Shown here in pieces: positions 6,269 to 12,545 of a DNA stretch of 12,545 nt (within the stretch, counting starts at the first letter, position 1; every line of letters begins with the position of its first letter). Under the pieces are notes generated by a model. The model was not told the DNA's origin and did no database searches. It worked only from the letters and a program-made list of their open reading frames with translations. Where the stretch lies: positions 1 through 12,545 of the forward strand of contig DFFT01000033.1 of NCBI GenBank assembly GCA_002372325.1. Direction: 5' to 3'. The stretch is from Succinivibrionaceae bacterium UBA3769. GTDB taxonomy: Bacteria; Pseudomonadota; Gammaproteobacteria; Enterobacterales; Succinivibrionaceae. A program made the translations under genes and the position numbers.

Positions 6269-6300
6269 TTTCAGATCAACTATAGAGTGGAACAGAGCGA

Positions 6301-6361
6301 AAATCAAACTGTGATAATCGCTGATTAAACAGTTGTTTTTGCTGAATAAAAATGTTTTCGC
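6301..6361. repeat. AT-rich ~21-bp repeat array, left of the membrane-protein gene
   Basis: Three degenerate units: AAATCAAACTGTGATAATCGC (6301-6321, one base too long to be part of any gene), a second at 6322-6342 (TGATTAAACAGTTGTTTTTG plus C), and TGAATAAAAATGTTTTCGC (6343-6361). They share the TGATTAAA-x-TG core and a GC end with units found again at 7430-7517. Confidence 0.55.
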
Positions 6362-6463
6362 ATGCTCATGGCCCGCAAACTCATGGATGGATTCTGCGGC
6401 GGTGTTTTATGTCAGAAGCCGGCTGAAATGTCAAAAGCCATTGAGAGAGGATCAGGAACCACG

Positions 6464-7420
6464 ATGATTAAGAATAACGGAACAGAGCCGGATTTTAATG
6501 AAGCTATAGCGAAAAGCCCCTGGGATTCCCGGCTTTGCCAGAAGCTTCTGGATGAATACGCCAGACTGAAAATTCTTTATTTTGCGGTGGTGTTTACCGC
6601 CGTGTTCTGGATCCCGCTCCTGCTTCTGGGGCCCCTGATTGCTGCGCTGCTTATCAGAGCCGCCCGCCGGATCCGCGCTTATTTTACGGCTCTGGGTCTT
6701 CCCAGAAGATCTGAATGCGCCGAAACGATGCGCGGCTATGCGACAGTGATTCTGGTGTTATGCATTTTAATCGTCATTCCGGCGGTGTTAGCTGTTATTA
6801 ACGCTCTCTCGGGGCCGGGCGATACTTCATCAACGCATAACATATGGTGGTTTTTCGCGTTTTTAGCCTTTATCCCTTATGCGGCAATTCTGCCCATTAG
6901 CGGCACTTCCTTTGGCGAAGCTCATGATTCCCTGATGGGTATTCAGGAATTTCTCGGGAAGAATGAGCGCAAGATCCGGGAGCTGGAAAAATTTGAGACC
7001 GAACATGCCGCCGTGTTTTCTCTTTACGAAAGCCAGTGCCGGGAGCTCTCCCGGCTGAGAGCTTTGAACCCGGCGGCATTTTCCGGATTCAGGAGCATAA
7101 GGCATCTGGTTGCCGTTGGCCGCTTCGCTGAGGCGGAGAGGGAACTCACCGGCATTGCGGCAGCTGCCGGCTCCGGATCTCAGGCGGAAGATGCTCTGGA
7201 AAAGGCCCGGGCCTTTATCCGCACCGGCCGGGAGAACAGCGAGACTATAGCGAAGTACCTGAAACTGGTGGAGGAGTGGCGGTTTGACTCCGGCCTTTTC
7301 CGGGGGAGTTTCGACAGTACCGGCGGCAAGCCTCAGGAAACTATGCTCTGGATGTTTTTGATGTTTGTTGTTCTTACGGAGCTCACCGTGTCCTTTATGA
7401 TTCTCGGAGTGCTGTGCTGA
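6464..7420 (+). CDS. Unrecognised membrane protein with cytoplasmic helical domain
   Basis: I do not recognise this family. The frame is open from ATG 6362 (352 residues), but the ATG at 6464 (MIKNNGTEPDFNEA, 318 residues) is the likely start because AGGA lies 6 nt upstream and the earlier ATGs have no ribosome-binding site. Numbering from 6464, hydrophobic segments lie at about 36-62 (LYFAVVFTAVFWIPLLLLGP), 91-113 (YATVILVLCILIVIPAVLAV) and 130-150 (WWFFAFLAFIPYAAILPISG), and a fourth at the C-terminus, about 295-316 (MLWMFLMFVVLTELTVSFMI). Between the third and fourth is a charged, helical, coiled-coil-like region of about 140 residues with RHLVAVGRFAEAERELTGIA, which reads like a TPR-type helix pair. 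It is an inner-membrane protein with a soluble middle part. Short AT-rich repeats flank the gene on both sides, which suggests that gene and repeats move or are regulated together. No function is assigned. Confidence 0.75.
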   Translation: MIKNNGTEPDFNEAIAKSPWDSRLCQKLLDEYARLKILYFAVVFTAVFWIPLLLLGPLIAALLIRAARRIRAYFTALGLPRRSECAETMRGYATVILVLCILIVIPAVLAVINALSGPGDTSSTHNIWWFFAFLAFIPYAAILPISGTSFGEAHDSLMGIQEFLGKNERKIRELEKFETEHAAVFSLYESQCRELSRLRALNPAAFSGFRSIRHLVAVGRFAEAERELTGIAAAAGSGSQAEDALEKARAFIRTGRENSETIAKYLKLVEEWRFDSGLFRGSFDSTGGKPQETMLWMFLMFVVLTELTVSFMILGVLC

Positions 7421-7429
7421 CAGCAGTTT

Positions 7430-7517
7430 TAAATAAAACTGTTAATTTTTGATAATTAAAGATTGTCTTTGCTGATTAAAACTGCTGTCCCTGCCGATTA
7501 AAACTGTTTAGGTAAAC
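7430..7517. repeat. AT-rich ~22-bp repeat array, right of the membrane-protein gene
   Basis: Units with the same core as the array at 6301-6361: a partial unit TAAATAAAACTGTTAATTTT (about 7430-7449), then 7450-7472 (TGATAATTAAAG...CTTTGC), 7473-7494 (TGATTAAAACTGCTG...CTGC) and 7495-7517 (CGATTAAAACTGTTTAGG...). The ATTAAAACTG word is the most constant part. Confidence 0.6.
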
Positions 7518-7541
7518 TCATGCATTTTCGGCGGGGCTGAT

Positions 7542-7652
7542 CTAAGGAAGAAGAGGGCGCTCCTCCCGGTTCCCGGAAACCGCCTCCTTTTTCAGGTTTG
7601 CCAAAAACACGGGCCGCCCCTCGTTGTCATAATTTTCCGGATCTTCCAGTTT
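7542..7652 (-). pseudogene. Possible 3' remnant of a lost gene
   Basis: A minus-strand open frame of 36 codons reads LEDPENYDNEGRPVFLANL and then KKEAVSGNREERPLLP before a TAG. It has protein-like composition with the local codon style, but no start codon: an in-frame stop lies just upstream. It looks like the tail of a deleted gene; chance is also possible. Confidence 0.25.
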
Positions 7653-7707
7653 TCATTTTCATCGGGGCGTTGCCGCAGCGGAAATATTAATATTTTTTTG
7701 AAAAACA

Positions 7708-7737
7708 TTGAGTTTTTACGATCTTAAAACCTATAAT
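7708..7737 (+). promoter_or_regulatory. Promoter of the phd-doc operon
   Basis: A perfect -10 TATAAT (7732-7737) with a partial -35 TTGAGT (7708-7713) at 18-bp spacing, inside an AT-rich island, about 60 bp before the antitoxin start. Confidence 0.7.
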
Positions 7738-7762
7738 CAAGACTGATACGAATAAGGCGGAT

Positions 7763-7777
7763 GCGGCGCAAGGCCGC
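7763..7777. promoter_or_regulatory. Dyad that may be the Phd operator
   Basis: GCGGC and GCCGC form an inverted repeat with 5-bp spacing between the promoter and the phd start codon. Phd-type antitoxins bind short palindromes near their own promoter and repress the operon together with Doc, so a position here is expected. The match to such a site is by position only. Confidence 0.35.
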
Positions 7778-7798
7778 TATACGATATCAGGAGGTTTT

Positions 7799-8053
7799 AT
7801 GGATTCATGTTGCGATTTTGCCGCTCTGCCCGTCAGGGATGTTGCCCTTGCGGAAGAAAGCTTTGCGGCCGTTTCCCGGCTTGTTGATGAAGAGGGCGGC
7901 GTTCTTCTTCTGAAAAACGGTCAGCCCCGTTATGTCCTTCTGGCGGTTTCCGGCGCCGGCCCGGAAACCCCGGCGGAGGACGCGGAGGCGCTGGAGATCT
8001 CCCGGAAGCTTATAGAGAGGAACCGGCAGGCCTATACGGAGCTTTCCAAATGA
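7799..8053 (+). CDS. phd: Phd/YefM-type antitoxin
   Basis: An 84-residue antitoxin of a type II toxin-antitoxin pair. Residues about 8-50 fit the Phd/YefM DNA-binding fold: LPVRDVALAEESFAAVSRLV followed by GGVLLLKNGQPRYVLLAV, where a strand-turn-strand with a central KNGQP is the family's usual signature. Residues 60-84 (AEALEISRKLIERNRQAYTE) form the charged, helical tail that in Phd binds and inhibits Doc. The start has a full AGGAGG 4 nt upstream. The last codons overlap the doc start (ATGA), the classic arrangement for translational coupling. The protein is expected to repress its own promoter, with Doc as co-repressor. It was identified by fold pattern and partner; sequence similarity to P1 Phd itself is low. 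Confidence 0.82.
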   Translation: MDSCCDFAALPVRDVALAEESFAAVSRLVDEEGGVLLLKNGQPRYVLLAVSGAGPETPAEDAEALEISRKLIERNRQAYTELSK

Positions 8054-8457
8054 AGATGTTAACCGCAGAGCAGGTTAAAGCCCTGCATGAGCAGCTTTTT
8101 TCCGAAACCGCCGGCTCGGACGGGATCCGGGATAACGGACTTCTGGAAGCGGCAGTACTGGCGCCTTTTCAGTCGTTCGGCGGCCGGGAGGTATTTCCGG
8201 GGATCATGAAGAAGGCAGCCCGCCTGGGGTACGGTCTCATTAAGAACCATGCCTTCATTGACGGCAACAAAAGGATCGGCGTTCATGCCATGCTGGTGTT
8301 TCTGGCTCTTAACGGCGTGGCGCTCAGCTACACTCAGGAGGAGCTTTACGACATTGTCATGAAGACTGCCGCCGGGGAAGCAGACGGAGATGATCTCCTC
8401 CGGTGGCTTTTGGATCATGAGGACTCTTCCTGCCCCCTCTGCGCCGAAGCCCCTTAG
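8050..8457 (+). CDS. doc: Doc-type toxin, Fic-fold kinase
   Basis: A 135-residue death-on-curing toxin. The Fic-like motif is HAFIDGNKR at 67-75 (H67, D71, N73, K74, R75), with glycine where P1 Doc has alanine. The N-terminal GIRDNGLLEAAVLAPFQSFGG (about 25-45) is the other stretch that marks Doc proteins. Doc phosphorylates elongation factor EF-Tu and halts translation, so the toxin acts in the cytoplasm. All motif residues needed for activity are present, and the length matches the family (about 126). The start codon overlaps the phd stop in ATGA. The stop codon overlaps by 4 nt the stop of the convergent AraC gene, leaving no room for a terminator between them. The C-terminal extension (SSCPLCAEAP) contains a CPLC pair that is not part of the usual Doc fold. 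Confidence 0.92.
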   Translation: MKMLTAEQVKALHEQLFSETAGSDGIRDNGLLEAAVLAPFQSFGGREVFPGIMKKAARLGYGLIKNHAFIDGNKRIGVHAMLVFLALNGVALSYTQEELYDIVMKTAAGEADGDDLLRWLLDHEDSSCPLCAEAP

Positions 8458-9443
8458 TCCTTCAGGAGCGGCGCTGTTTTTTCCTCAGGCTCAGGCGCCG
8501 TTTTTGCCGCGCCCGGAGTTTCCTGAGACTTTCCCTCATCCTGAGCCGGAACCTTTGCCGGAGGGCGGCTCCGGTTCATTTTCCGGTATTCTCCGGGCGT
8601 CATGCCATAGTATCTCAGGAACATCCGGCAGAAATAGGACTGATTGTCAAAGCCCGAGCTTCCGGCAATGGCAATAATCCGATCCCCGGTATCCCGGAGC
8701 ATTTTCGCAGCCATGTTCAGCCGATGCTCAATCAGGAATTCATTAAAGCTTTTCCCGGTGATCCTTTTAAACAGCTTCATGAAATGACTCTCCGAAAGAC
8801 AGCAGGCCCGGGCGGCGTCTGTTACGGATATCTTCTGCTCATAATGGTTTATCACGGCATCCACCGCCGGCTGGATTTTGGAGAATTCCACCCGGAATTC
8901 CCGGACGGCGCGGCCGGCCTTAAGGGCATGGGAGCTCAGTACCTGAAAAATCATGAACAGGCATCCCATAACCCCCAGCTGAAAATCTCCGTAGCTCCGG
9001 CGGCGGTTTTCAATAAGCTCGCTGAGCCAGGGGAGGAGCCTTTGATTAAGCGGCGTTCCCCGGGGGATCTCTTCCGGAAAAACCGTCCCTCCGGAGATGA
9101 TGTCCTGAATTCTGGCCAGGTTTGCCGGATCCAGCGCCGGATTTATCAGAAGCTCGGGATTGAACAGCACTGAAAAAAAATCCGCCGGTGATGTTCCGAG
9201 CTGCTCCACGCTGTGGGGATATTTGGCGTTGGCGATGAGAATGTCTCCCTCTTTGGCGGCGATTTTGCGGCTTGAGATGGTAAAAAGGGCGGATCCGCTT
9301 TTTATGAAGGTGATTTCGATTTCGTCATGCCAGTGAAACGGAAAGCTTCTGATGAGCCGGGGCACCAGAGAGTGATAGACGGAGAAGGCAAAGTTTTCCT
9401 TGCCGTGCTTTTTGCTTTCGTGGAGGAGCCTGGGAGGATTCAT
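8454..9443 (-). CDS. AraC-family transcription regulator with cupin sensor domain
   Basis: A 329-residue regulator. The N-terminal cupin-like ligand domain contains FHWHDEIEITFIKSG (H37 and H39) and GDILIANAKYPHSV, as in AraC proteins that sense sugars. The C-terminal DNA-binding domain (about 200-292) carries both helix-turn-helix parts: VTDAARACCLSESHFMKLFK and IIAIAGSSGFDNQSYFCRMF, ending in the usual YYGMTPGEYRK. An extra 35-residue Pro/Ala/Glu-rich tail follows and is not part of the fold. The start has GGAG 8 nt upstream. It is divergent from the GH13 gene with a 255-bp shared intergenic region, so regulation of that enzyme in response to an oligosaccharide is plausible but inferred. 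The tail end overlaps the doc stop. Confidence 0.93.
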   Translation of the reverse strand: MNPPRLLHESKKHGKENFAFSVYHSLVPRLIRSFPFHWHDEIEITFIKSGSALFTISSRKIAAKEGDILIANAKYPHSVEQLGTSPADFFSVLFNPELLINPALDPANLARIQDIISGGTVFPEEIPRGTPLNQRLLPWLSELIENRRRSYGDFQLGVMGCLFMIFQVLSSHALKAGRAVREFRVEFSKIQPAVDAVINHYEQKISVTDAARACCLSESHFMKLFKRITGKSFNEFLIEHRLNMAAKMLRDTGDRIIAIAGSSGFDNQSYFCRMFLRYYGMTPGEYRKMNRSRPPAKVPAQDEGKSQETPGAAKTAPEPEEKTAPLLKD

Positions 9444-9698
9444 GCCGTGGTCTCCGTATAGCCCGGGATAACCGGGGCGGTAATCATTCCGGCTGAGAAT
9501 AATAGGATTGTGTTAAATTGTAAAGAGCATCATGACAGATTTTCCGGAGGATTCTGCATAAACTTAACTAAGATACCGGCCGGAACCGGGGCTTTAAACT
9601 GCGGCTGAAAGCCCGGAGAGCCGGATAGTGACAGGGGAATAATGCATTGATGCAAATGATGCCGGCCCCGCCTGATTGCCGCATAACGGAGCAAAACC

Positions 9699-11483
9699 AT
9701 GATGTACGAAGGAATCAGCCACAGATGCGGCTATAATGACTGCTACTGTCTTAACGAAGACGAACTCCGGGTGAATCTCCATGCGAACCGCCGAGTGGTC
9801 CGGGCGGTTATCTGCTGGGAGGATCCCTACATTAACGGGATTTCCGGCGCTTATTCCTGGGACGGCCGGCCGGAGGAGATGGAGATCTCCCGGGAGCTTG
9901 CCCTCGAGAACATCTGGTCAGCCACTCTGAAGCCTCCCTATAAGAGAGCGCAGTATTATTTTCTGCTGACCTTTGATGACGGGAGCTCCCGGGTTCTTCT
10001 GGAGGACGGGCTTTATGATCCTTCCTTCGTTAACCGTCAGGAAATGGCCCGGCACTTCTTCAAATTCGCCTGGATGAATGAGGCTGATATCTGCCGGACT
10101 CCCCGCTGGGCGGAGGACGCTGTCTGGTATCAGATCTTTCCGGATCGCTTTAACAGAATTCCGGACGGCCGTCCCGGCAAATTAGAAGACTGGGACAAGC
10201 CCTTTGTAAAGAGCCATAAATGCCTGTACGGCGGCAATCTTCGGGGCGTCAGAGCCAAGCTGGATTATCTTCAGGATCTGGGCATTACCGGCATCTACTT
10301 TAATCCGATTTTCCGGAGCCTCAGCAATCACCGCTATGACACCACTGATTACCGGGAGCTGGATCCGGTCTTCGGAACTAATGAGGAGTTCCGGGAATTT
10401 ATCCGGGAGGCACATGACCGGGGCATCCGGATCATGATCGATGCGGTGTTCAATCATTCCGGCCCGGAGTTTTTTGCCTGGCAGGATGTGCTGGCCCGGG
10501 GCCGGGAATCCCGGTATTTTGACTGGTATTATGTCAATGATCCGGAGAGCCTTAAGAAGCAGGGGAACACCAAGGACGGCCGTTTCTATTCCTTTGCCTT
10601 TGTGGCGGAGATGCCGAAGCTTAACACCAATAATCCCGAGGTCATGAAGTATTTTACTGACATCAGCCTCGGCTGGGTGCGGGAGTTTGACATTGACGGC
10701 ATCAGATTTGATGTGGGGAACGAGGTTTCGCACCGGTTTATCAGGCATCTTCGGGAGGAGCTTAAGCGGGTGAAGCCGGATATCTTTCTTCTGGGAGAAA
10801 TCTGGACCGATGCCGCCCCCTGGCTTGACGGAGACCAGTATGATTCGGTGATGAACTATCCCTTCATGCAGACCGTGGGCAATTTTTTCACTGACCGGAG
10901 TCTGGATGCCTCATATTTCCGGCAGAAGATAAACTACTGCCTTTCCCTGTACAAGGAACAGATAACCCGGGAGCTTTTCAATCAGCTGGACAGCCACGAC
11001 GTTTCCCGGATCATTAACCGGGCCGGTTCCTATGACGTGTTTATTCAGGAAATGACCATCCTGATGACCCTGCCCGGAGCTCCCTGTCTCTACTACGGCA
11101 CCGAAATCGCCCTGGAAGGCAAAAACGATCCCTGGAACCGCCGGCCCATGCCCTGGAAGGACATTGCCGCCGGGAAATACCGGGATGTTCTTGAGGATAT
11201 CAAAAGGCTTATTGTCGTGAGAAGAAACCCCGGATTCGCCAGCGCCCGGGAAGTGGTTTTCGGGGGAACGGGCAACGAACCGGGAGAAACAGCGGAAGCT
11301 CCCGGATCCCGGCTTATCCGGTATTCCCGGGGCCGGGACGGCAGATATCAGGTATTCATAAACGCCGGAGACCATGCTGAGGAGATCCCCGTTTCGGGCG
11401 AGACCCTGTTTGCCCGCCGGTATGATGCCGGCCGGCTGGAGCAGGGCGGCGTTCTGGTGCGGGCTCTCGGGGATATCAGGTAA
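9699..11483 (+). CDS. GH13 alpha-glucan hydrolase, neopullulanase/cyclomaltodextrinase type
   Basis: A 594-residue cytoplasmic enzyme without signal peptide. An N-terminal beta domain of CBM34 type (about 5-125) precedes the (beta/alpha)8 barrel that begins with AVWYQIFPDRFNR. The four GH13 regions are intact: DAVFNH (248-253), GIRFDVGNE with nucleophile D338, LGEIW with acid/base E367, and QLDSHDVSR with transition-state stabiliser D434. The MPKLNTNNPEV segment is a mark of the neopullulanase/maltogenic amylase/cyclomaltodextrinase subfamily (GH13_20), which splits maltodextrins, cyclodextrins or pullulan after uptake. Region IV has V where T is common (SHDTPR). A C-terminal beta domain ends the protein. 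GGAG lies 7 nt before ATG 9699; a second ATG follows directly. The divergent AraC gene is the likely regulator. The exact substrate cannot be read from sequence. Confidence 0.95.
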   Translation: MMYEGISHRCGYNDCYCLNEDELRVNLHANRRVVRAVICWEDPYINGISGAYSWDGRPEEMEISRELALENIWSATLKPPYKRAQYYFLLTFDDGSSRVLLEDGLYDPSFVNRQEMARHFFKFAWMNEADICRTPRWAEDAVWYQIFPDRFNRIPDGRPGKLEDWDKPFVKSHKCLYGGNLRGVRAKLDYLQDLGITGIYFNPIFRSLSNHRYDTTDYRELDPVFGTNEEFREFIREAHDRGIRIMIDAVFNHSGPEFFAWQDVLARGRESRYFDWYYVNDPESLKKQGNTKDGRFYSFAFVAEMPKLNTNNPEVMKYFTDISLGWVREFDIDGIRFDVGNEVSHRFIRHLREELKRVKPDIFLLGEIWTDAAPWLDGDQYDSVMNYPFMQTVGNFFTDRSLDASYFRQKINYCLSLYKEQITRELFNQLDSHDVSRIINRAGSYDVFIQEMTILMTLPGAPCLYYGTEIALEGKNDPWNRRPMPWKDIAAGKYRDVLEDIKRLIVVRRNPGFASAREVVFGGTGNEPGETAEAPGSRLIRYSRGRDGRYQVFINAGDHAEEIPVSGETLFARRYDAGRLEQGGVLVRALGDIR

Positions 11484-11604
11484 CAGGGGAGTCCTGAGAA
11501 TCAAGGGAAAGAGACCATAGCATGAGCAGCGGGCAGCAGGGGCTTTCGGAACAGGGATAAAAGCAACAATCAGGTTTTTGACTTTCTGCGGTAAAAATAG
11601 AGCT

Positions 11605-11629
11605 TAAAGCCTTGAGAATACGGGCTTTA
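11605..11629 (+). terminator. Weak hairpin after the GH13 gene
   Basis: TAAAGCC (11605-11611) pairs with GGCTTTA (11623-11629) about 120 nt after the stop codon. The following ACGAATTATATTT is AT-rich but has no true T-run. The 262-bp gap between the GH13 and tnpB genes holds nothing else I can name. Confidence 0.3.
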
Positions 11630-11690
11630 CGAATTATATTTAGACTGCGGCTCCTGAAAGATATGAGTTAGGCTCTGTTGCAGAGGATAG

Positions 11691-11695
11691 TTGAT
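11691..11695 (+). other. TTGAT, possible target motif at the left end of the tnpB element
   Basis: IS200/IS605 elements insert 3' of a short fixed tetra- or pentanucleotide, which is also the TAM read by TnpB; TTGAT is the known site for ISDra2. This TTGAT lies 50 bp before the tnpB start, a fitting distance for a left end. A bulged hairpin GCAG(AG)GAT/ATCCTGC spans 11680-11700. A 5-base word is common, so this is only a candidate boundary. Confidence 0.25.
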
Positions 11696-11745
11696 CCTGC
11701 AAAACCCTGATTTTGAGCGTAAATATCCCTAAAAGAGGTTTCAAA

Positions 11746-12545
11746 ATGATTTTAAGCGCTTGTTTCTATATAGACAACACAAGATGGTTCAAAGAACAGT
11801 TTGAACTGTCAAGGTGCTTATTTAATCAGGCCAGATACTTCTTTAGAGATTATTACGACAAGAACAAGTCTATTGTGAATCAAACTGACCTTGAAAAGGT
11901 ATTAAGGACACAGGATACAAAGCTGAATTACTACAGAAAACTCTGCAAGGCTAAACTTGCTCAAACAATTGTAATCAGCTTATATAAGAATTACTCCAAT
12001 TTCTTTAGTGCTATTAAGGAATTTAAAGTTCATCCGGAGAATTTCAACGGAGAACCTAAAGCGCCTAAATACAAAGAAAATCCGAATATACTGTATTTTG
12101 ATTATCAGTCGGCTAAAATCAAAGGTCAGTTTATAGTATTAAATAAAGACACAAGAATCCATATTCCTCATAATATACTTGAAAAATACAAGGATAATTT
12201 AAAGAATTTTAAAACCATTAACTTTATTCCGAAATTTAATAAAATCAAAGTCTGTATTTCTTATGAAACAGAAGAATTAAACCCTGATTTAGATCAGAAT
12301 CAATATTTAGGAATTGATTTGGGACTGAACAACCTTTGCAGTTGCGTTTCGGAATTTGACTGCTTTATTATAAATGGAAAGCCTGTAAAATCAATAAATC
12401 AGTACTATAATAAAGAAATTTCAAAATTAAAATCCGAAAGACCTTTAATCGGTGATAAGCAGGATTTCAATTACAACAAATTCAATATTTTTAAGTTGGG
12501 ATTCAAACGAAACTTAAAAATTGGTAAATGGTCGGAAATGCGGGT
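11746..12545 (+). CDS. tnpB: TnpB/OrfB of an IS200/IS605-family element, 3' end outside the window
   Basis: The first 266 residues of an RNA-guided TnpB nuclease, open to the window edge. The N-terminal part (FKEQFELSRCLFNQARYFFR) and the segment APKYK...NILYFDYQSAKIKG are typical of OrfB. The RuvC-I motif GIDLGLNNL carries catalytic D191, followed by GKPVKSINQYYNKEISKLKS, a well-conserved OrfB stretch. The remaining RuvC residues and the zinc finger would lie beyond 12545. TnpB is a programmable endonuclease guided by an RNA made from the element's right end; it keeps the transposon in the genome after excision. The start follows AGAGG at about 11733-11737. No tnpA gene is seen upstream, so this is either a tnpB-only element or tnpA lies further right. 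GC content is much lower than in the GH13 gene, marking a recent arrival. Confidence 0.93.
   Translation, partial: MILSACFYIDNTRWFKEQFELSRCLFNQARYFFRDYYDKNKSIVNQTDLEKVLRTQDTKLNYYRKLCKAKLAQTIVISLYKNYSNFFSAIKEFKVHPENFNGEPKAPKYKENPNILYFDYQSAKIKGQFIVLNKDTRIHIPHNILEKYKDNLKNFKTINFIPKFNKIKVCISYETEELNPDLDQNQYLGIDLGLNNLCSCVSEFDCFIINGKPVKSINQYYNKEISKLKSERPLIGDKQDFNYNKFNIFKLGFKRNLKIGKWSEMR

Larger units (their letters stand above)
7421..7798. other. Gene-less stretch before the toxin-antitoxin operon
   Basis: Contents in order: an AT-rich stem CAGTTTT/AAAACTG directly after the stop codon of the membrane protein, the second repeat array (7430-7517), a possible gene remnant on the minus strand (7542-7652), and an AT-rich promoter region with TATAAT (7708-7737) plus a GC-rich dyad (7763-7777) leading to the Phd ribosome-binding site. 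Confidence 0.6.

Noticed and set aside
6301..7517. The repeat arrays as a CRISPR
   Set aside because: Units are short, degenerate and nearly adjacent, with no unique spacers between them and no cas genes; a tandem repeat fits better.
8724..9173. 149-codon plus-strand frame
   Set aside because: Lies wholly within the AraC-family gene in antisense and has no features of its own.
9444..9698. Promoters for the AraC and GH13 genes in the shared intergenic region
   Set aside because: TTTACA and TATTAT on the minus strand are only 14 bp apart, and no plus-strand pair with good spacing stands out, so no box was annotated.
10182..10748. 188-codon minus-strand frame inside the GH13 gene
   Set aside because: Antisense of a gene with all four GH13 motifs intact; a side effect of GC-rich codon use.
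11671..11690. GGCTCTGTTGCA, similar to the tips of IS6-type inverted repeats
   Set aside because: Only a dozen bases match, no second inverted copy and no IS6 transposase are present; too short to call an element end.
1..12545. tRNA, rRNA and known riboswitch genes
   Set aside because: I saw no cloverleaf with a T-loop GTTCRA-type motif, no rRNA-like sequence and no riboswitch core that I could recognise by eye.

Overview
The window looks like an accessory region of a Gram-negative, probably gammaproteobacterial chromosome. The clues are an MSHA-type type IV pilin, a LolA-like periplasmic protein next to a DUF1302-type outer-membrane barrel, an Rpn-type PD-(D/E)XK nuclease and a GH13 maltodextrin hydrolase. 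The core genes are of medium to high GC and use CCGG-rich words. Both edges of the window are clearly more AT-rich and carry insertion-sequence genes. A gut or rumen relative of Succinivibrionaceae would fit this mix, but that is an inference from gene content only.

Layout. 1-1948 is a decayed block: an IS4-like transposase N-terminus runs into the C-terminal half of a LolA-like protein, followed by a DUF1302-like barrel gene that is broken by three single-base homopolymer expansions. 2005-2967 (minus) encodes a stand-alone radical SAM enzyme with several viperin hallmarks. 3410-3988 is an MshA-like pilin with a strong terminator behind it. 4558-6268 is an Rpn nuclease gene with a promoter embedded in a dyad. 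Its 3' quarter is duplicated downstream as a separate 97-residue ORF with its own copied ribosome-binding site. 6464-7420 encodes an unrecognised membrane protein flanked on both sides by arrays of the same roughly 21-bp AT-rich repeat. 7799-8457 is a Phd/Doc toxin-antitoxin operon. 8454-9443 (minus) is an AraC-family regulator whose stop codon overlaps that of doc. 9699-11483 is a cytoplasmic GH13 neopullulanase/cyclomaltodextrinase. 11746 to the window end is a TnpB (IS200/IS605 OrfB) gene cut off by the window.

How it fits together. Three separate modules with known or suspected antiviral or toxin roles lie within about 6.5 kb: a viperin-like enzyme, an Rpn nuclease and Phd/Doc. Transposon genes bracket them, which is the pattern of a small defence-type island set into ordinary genes for pili and sugar use. 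The most original feature is the Rpn locus. Known Rpn genes can make a short C-terminal antitoxin from an internal start. Here that same C-terminal piece, beginning at the internal ribosome-binding site, has been copied out into a free-standing gene. The AraC regulator and the GH13 enzyme are divergent neighbours and may form a regulator-target pair for oligosaccharide use.
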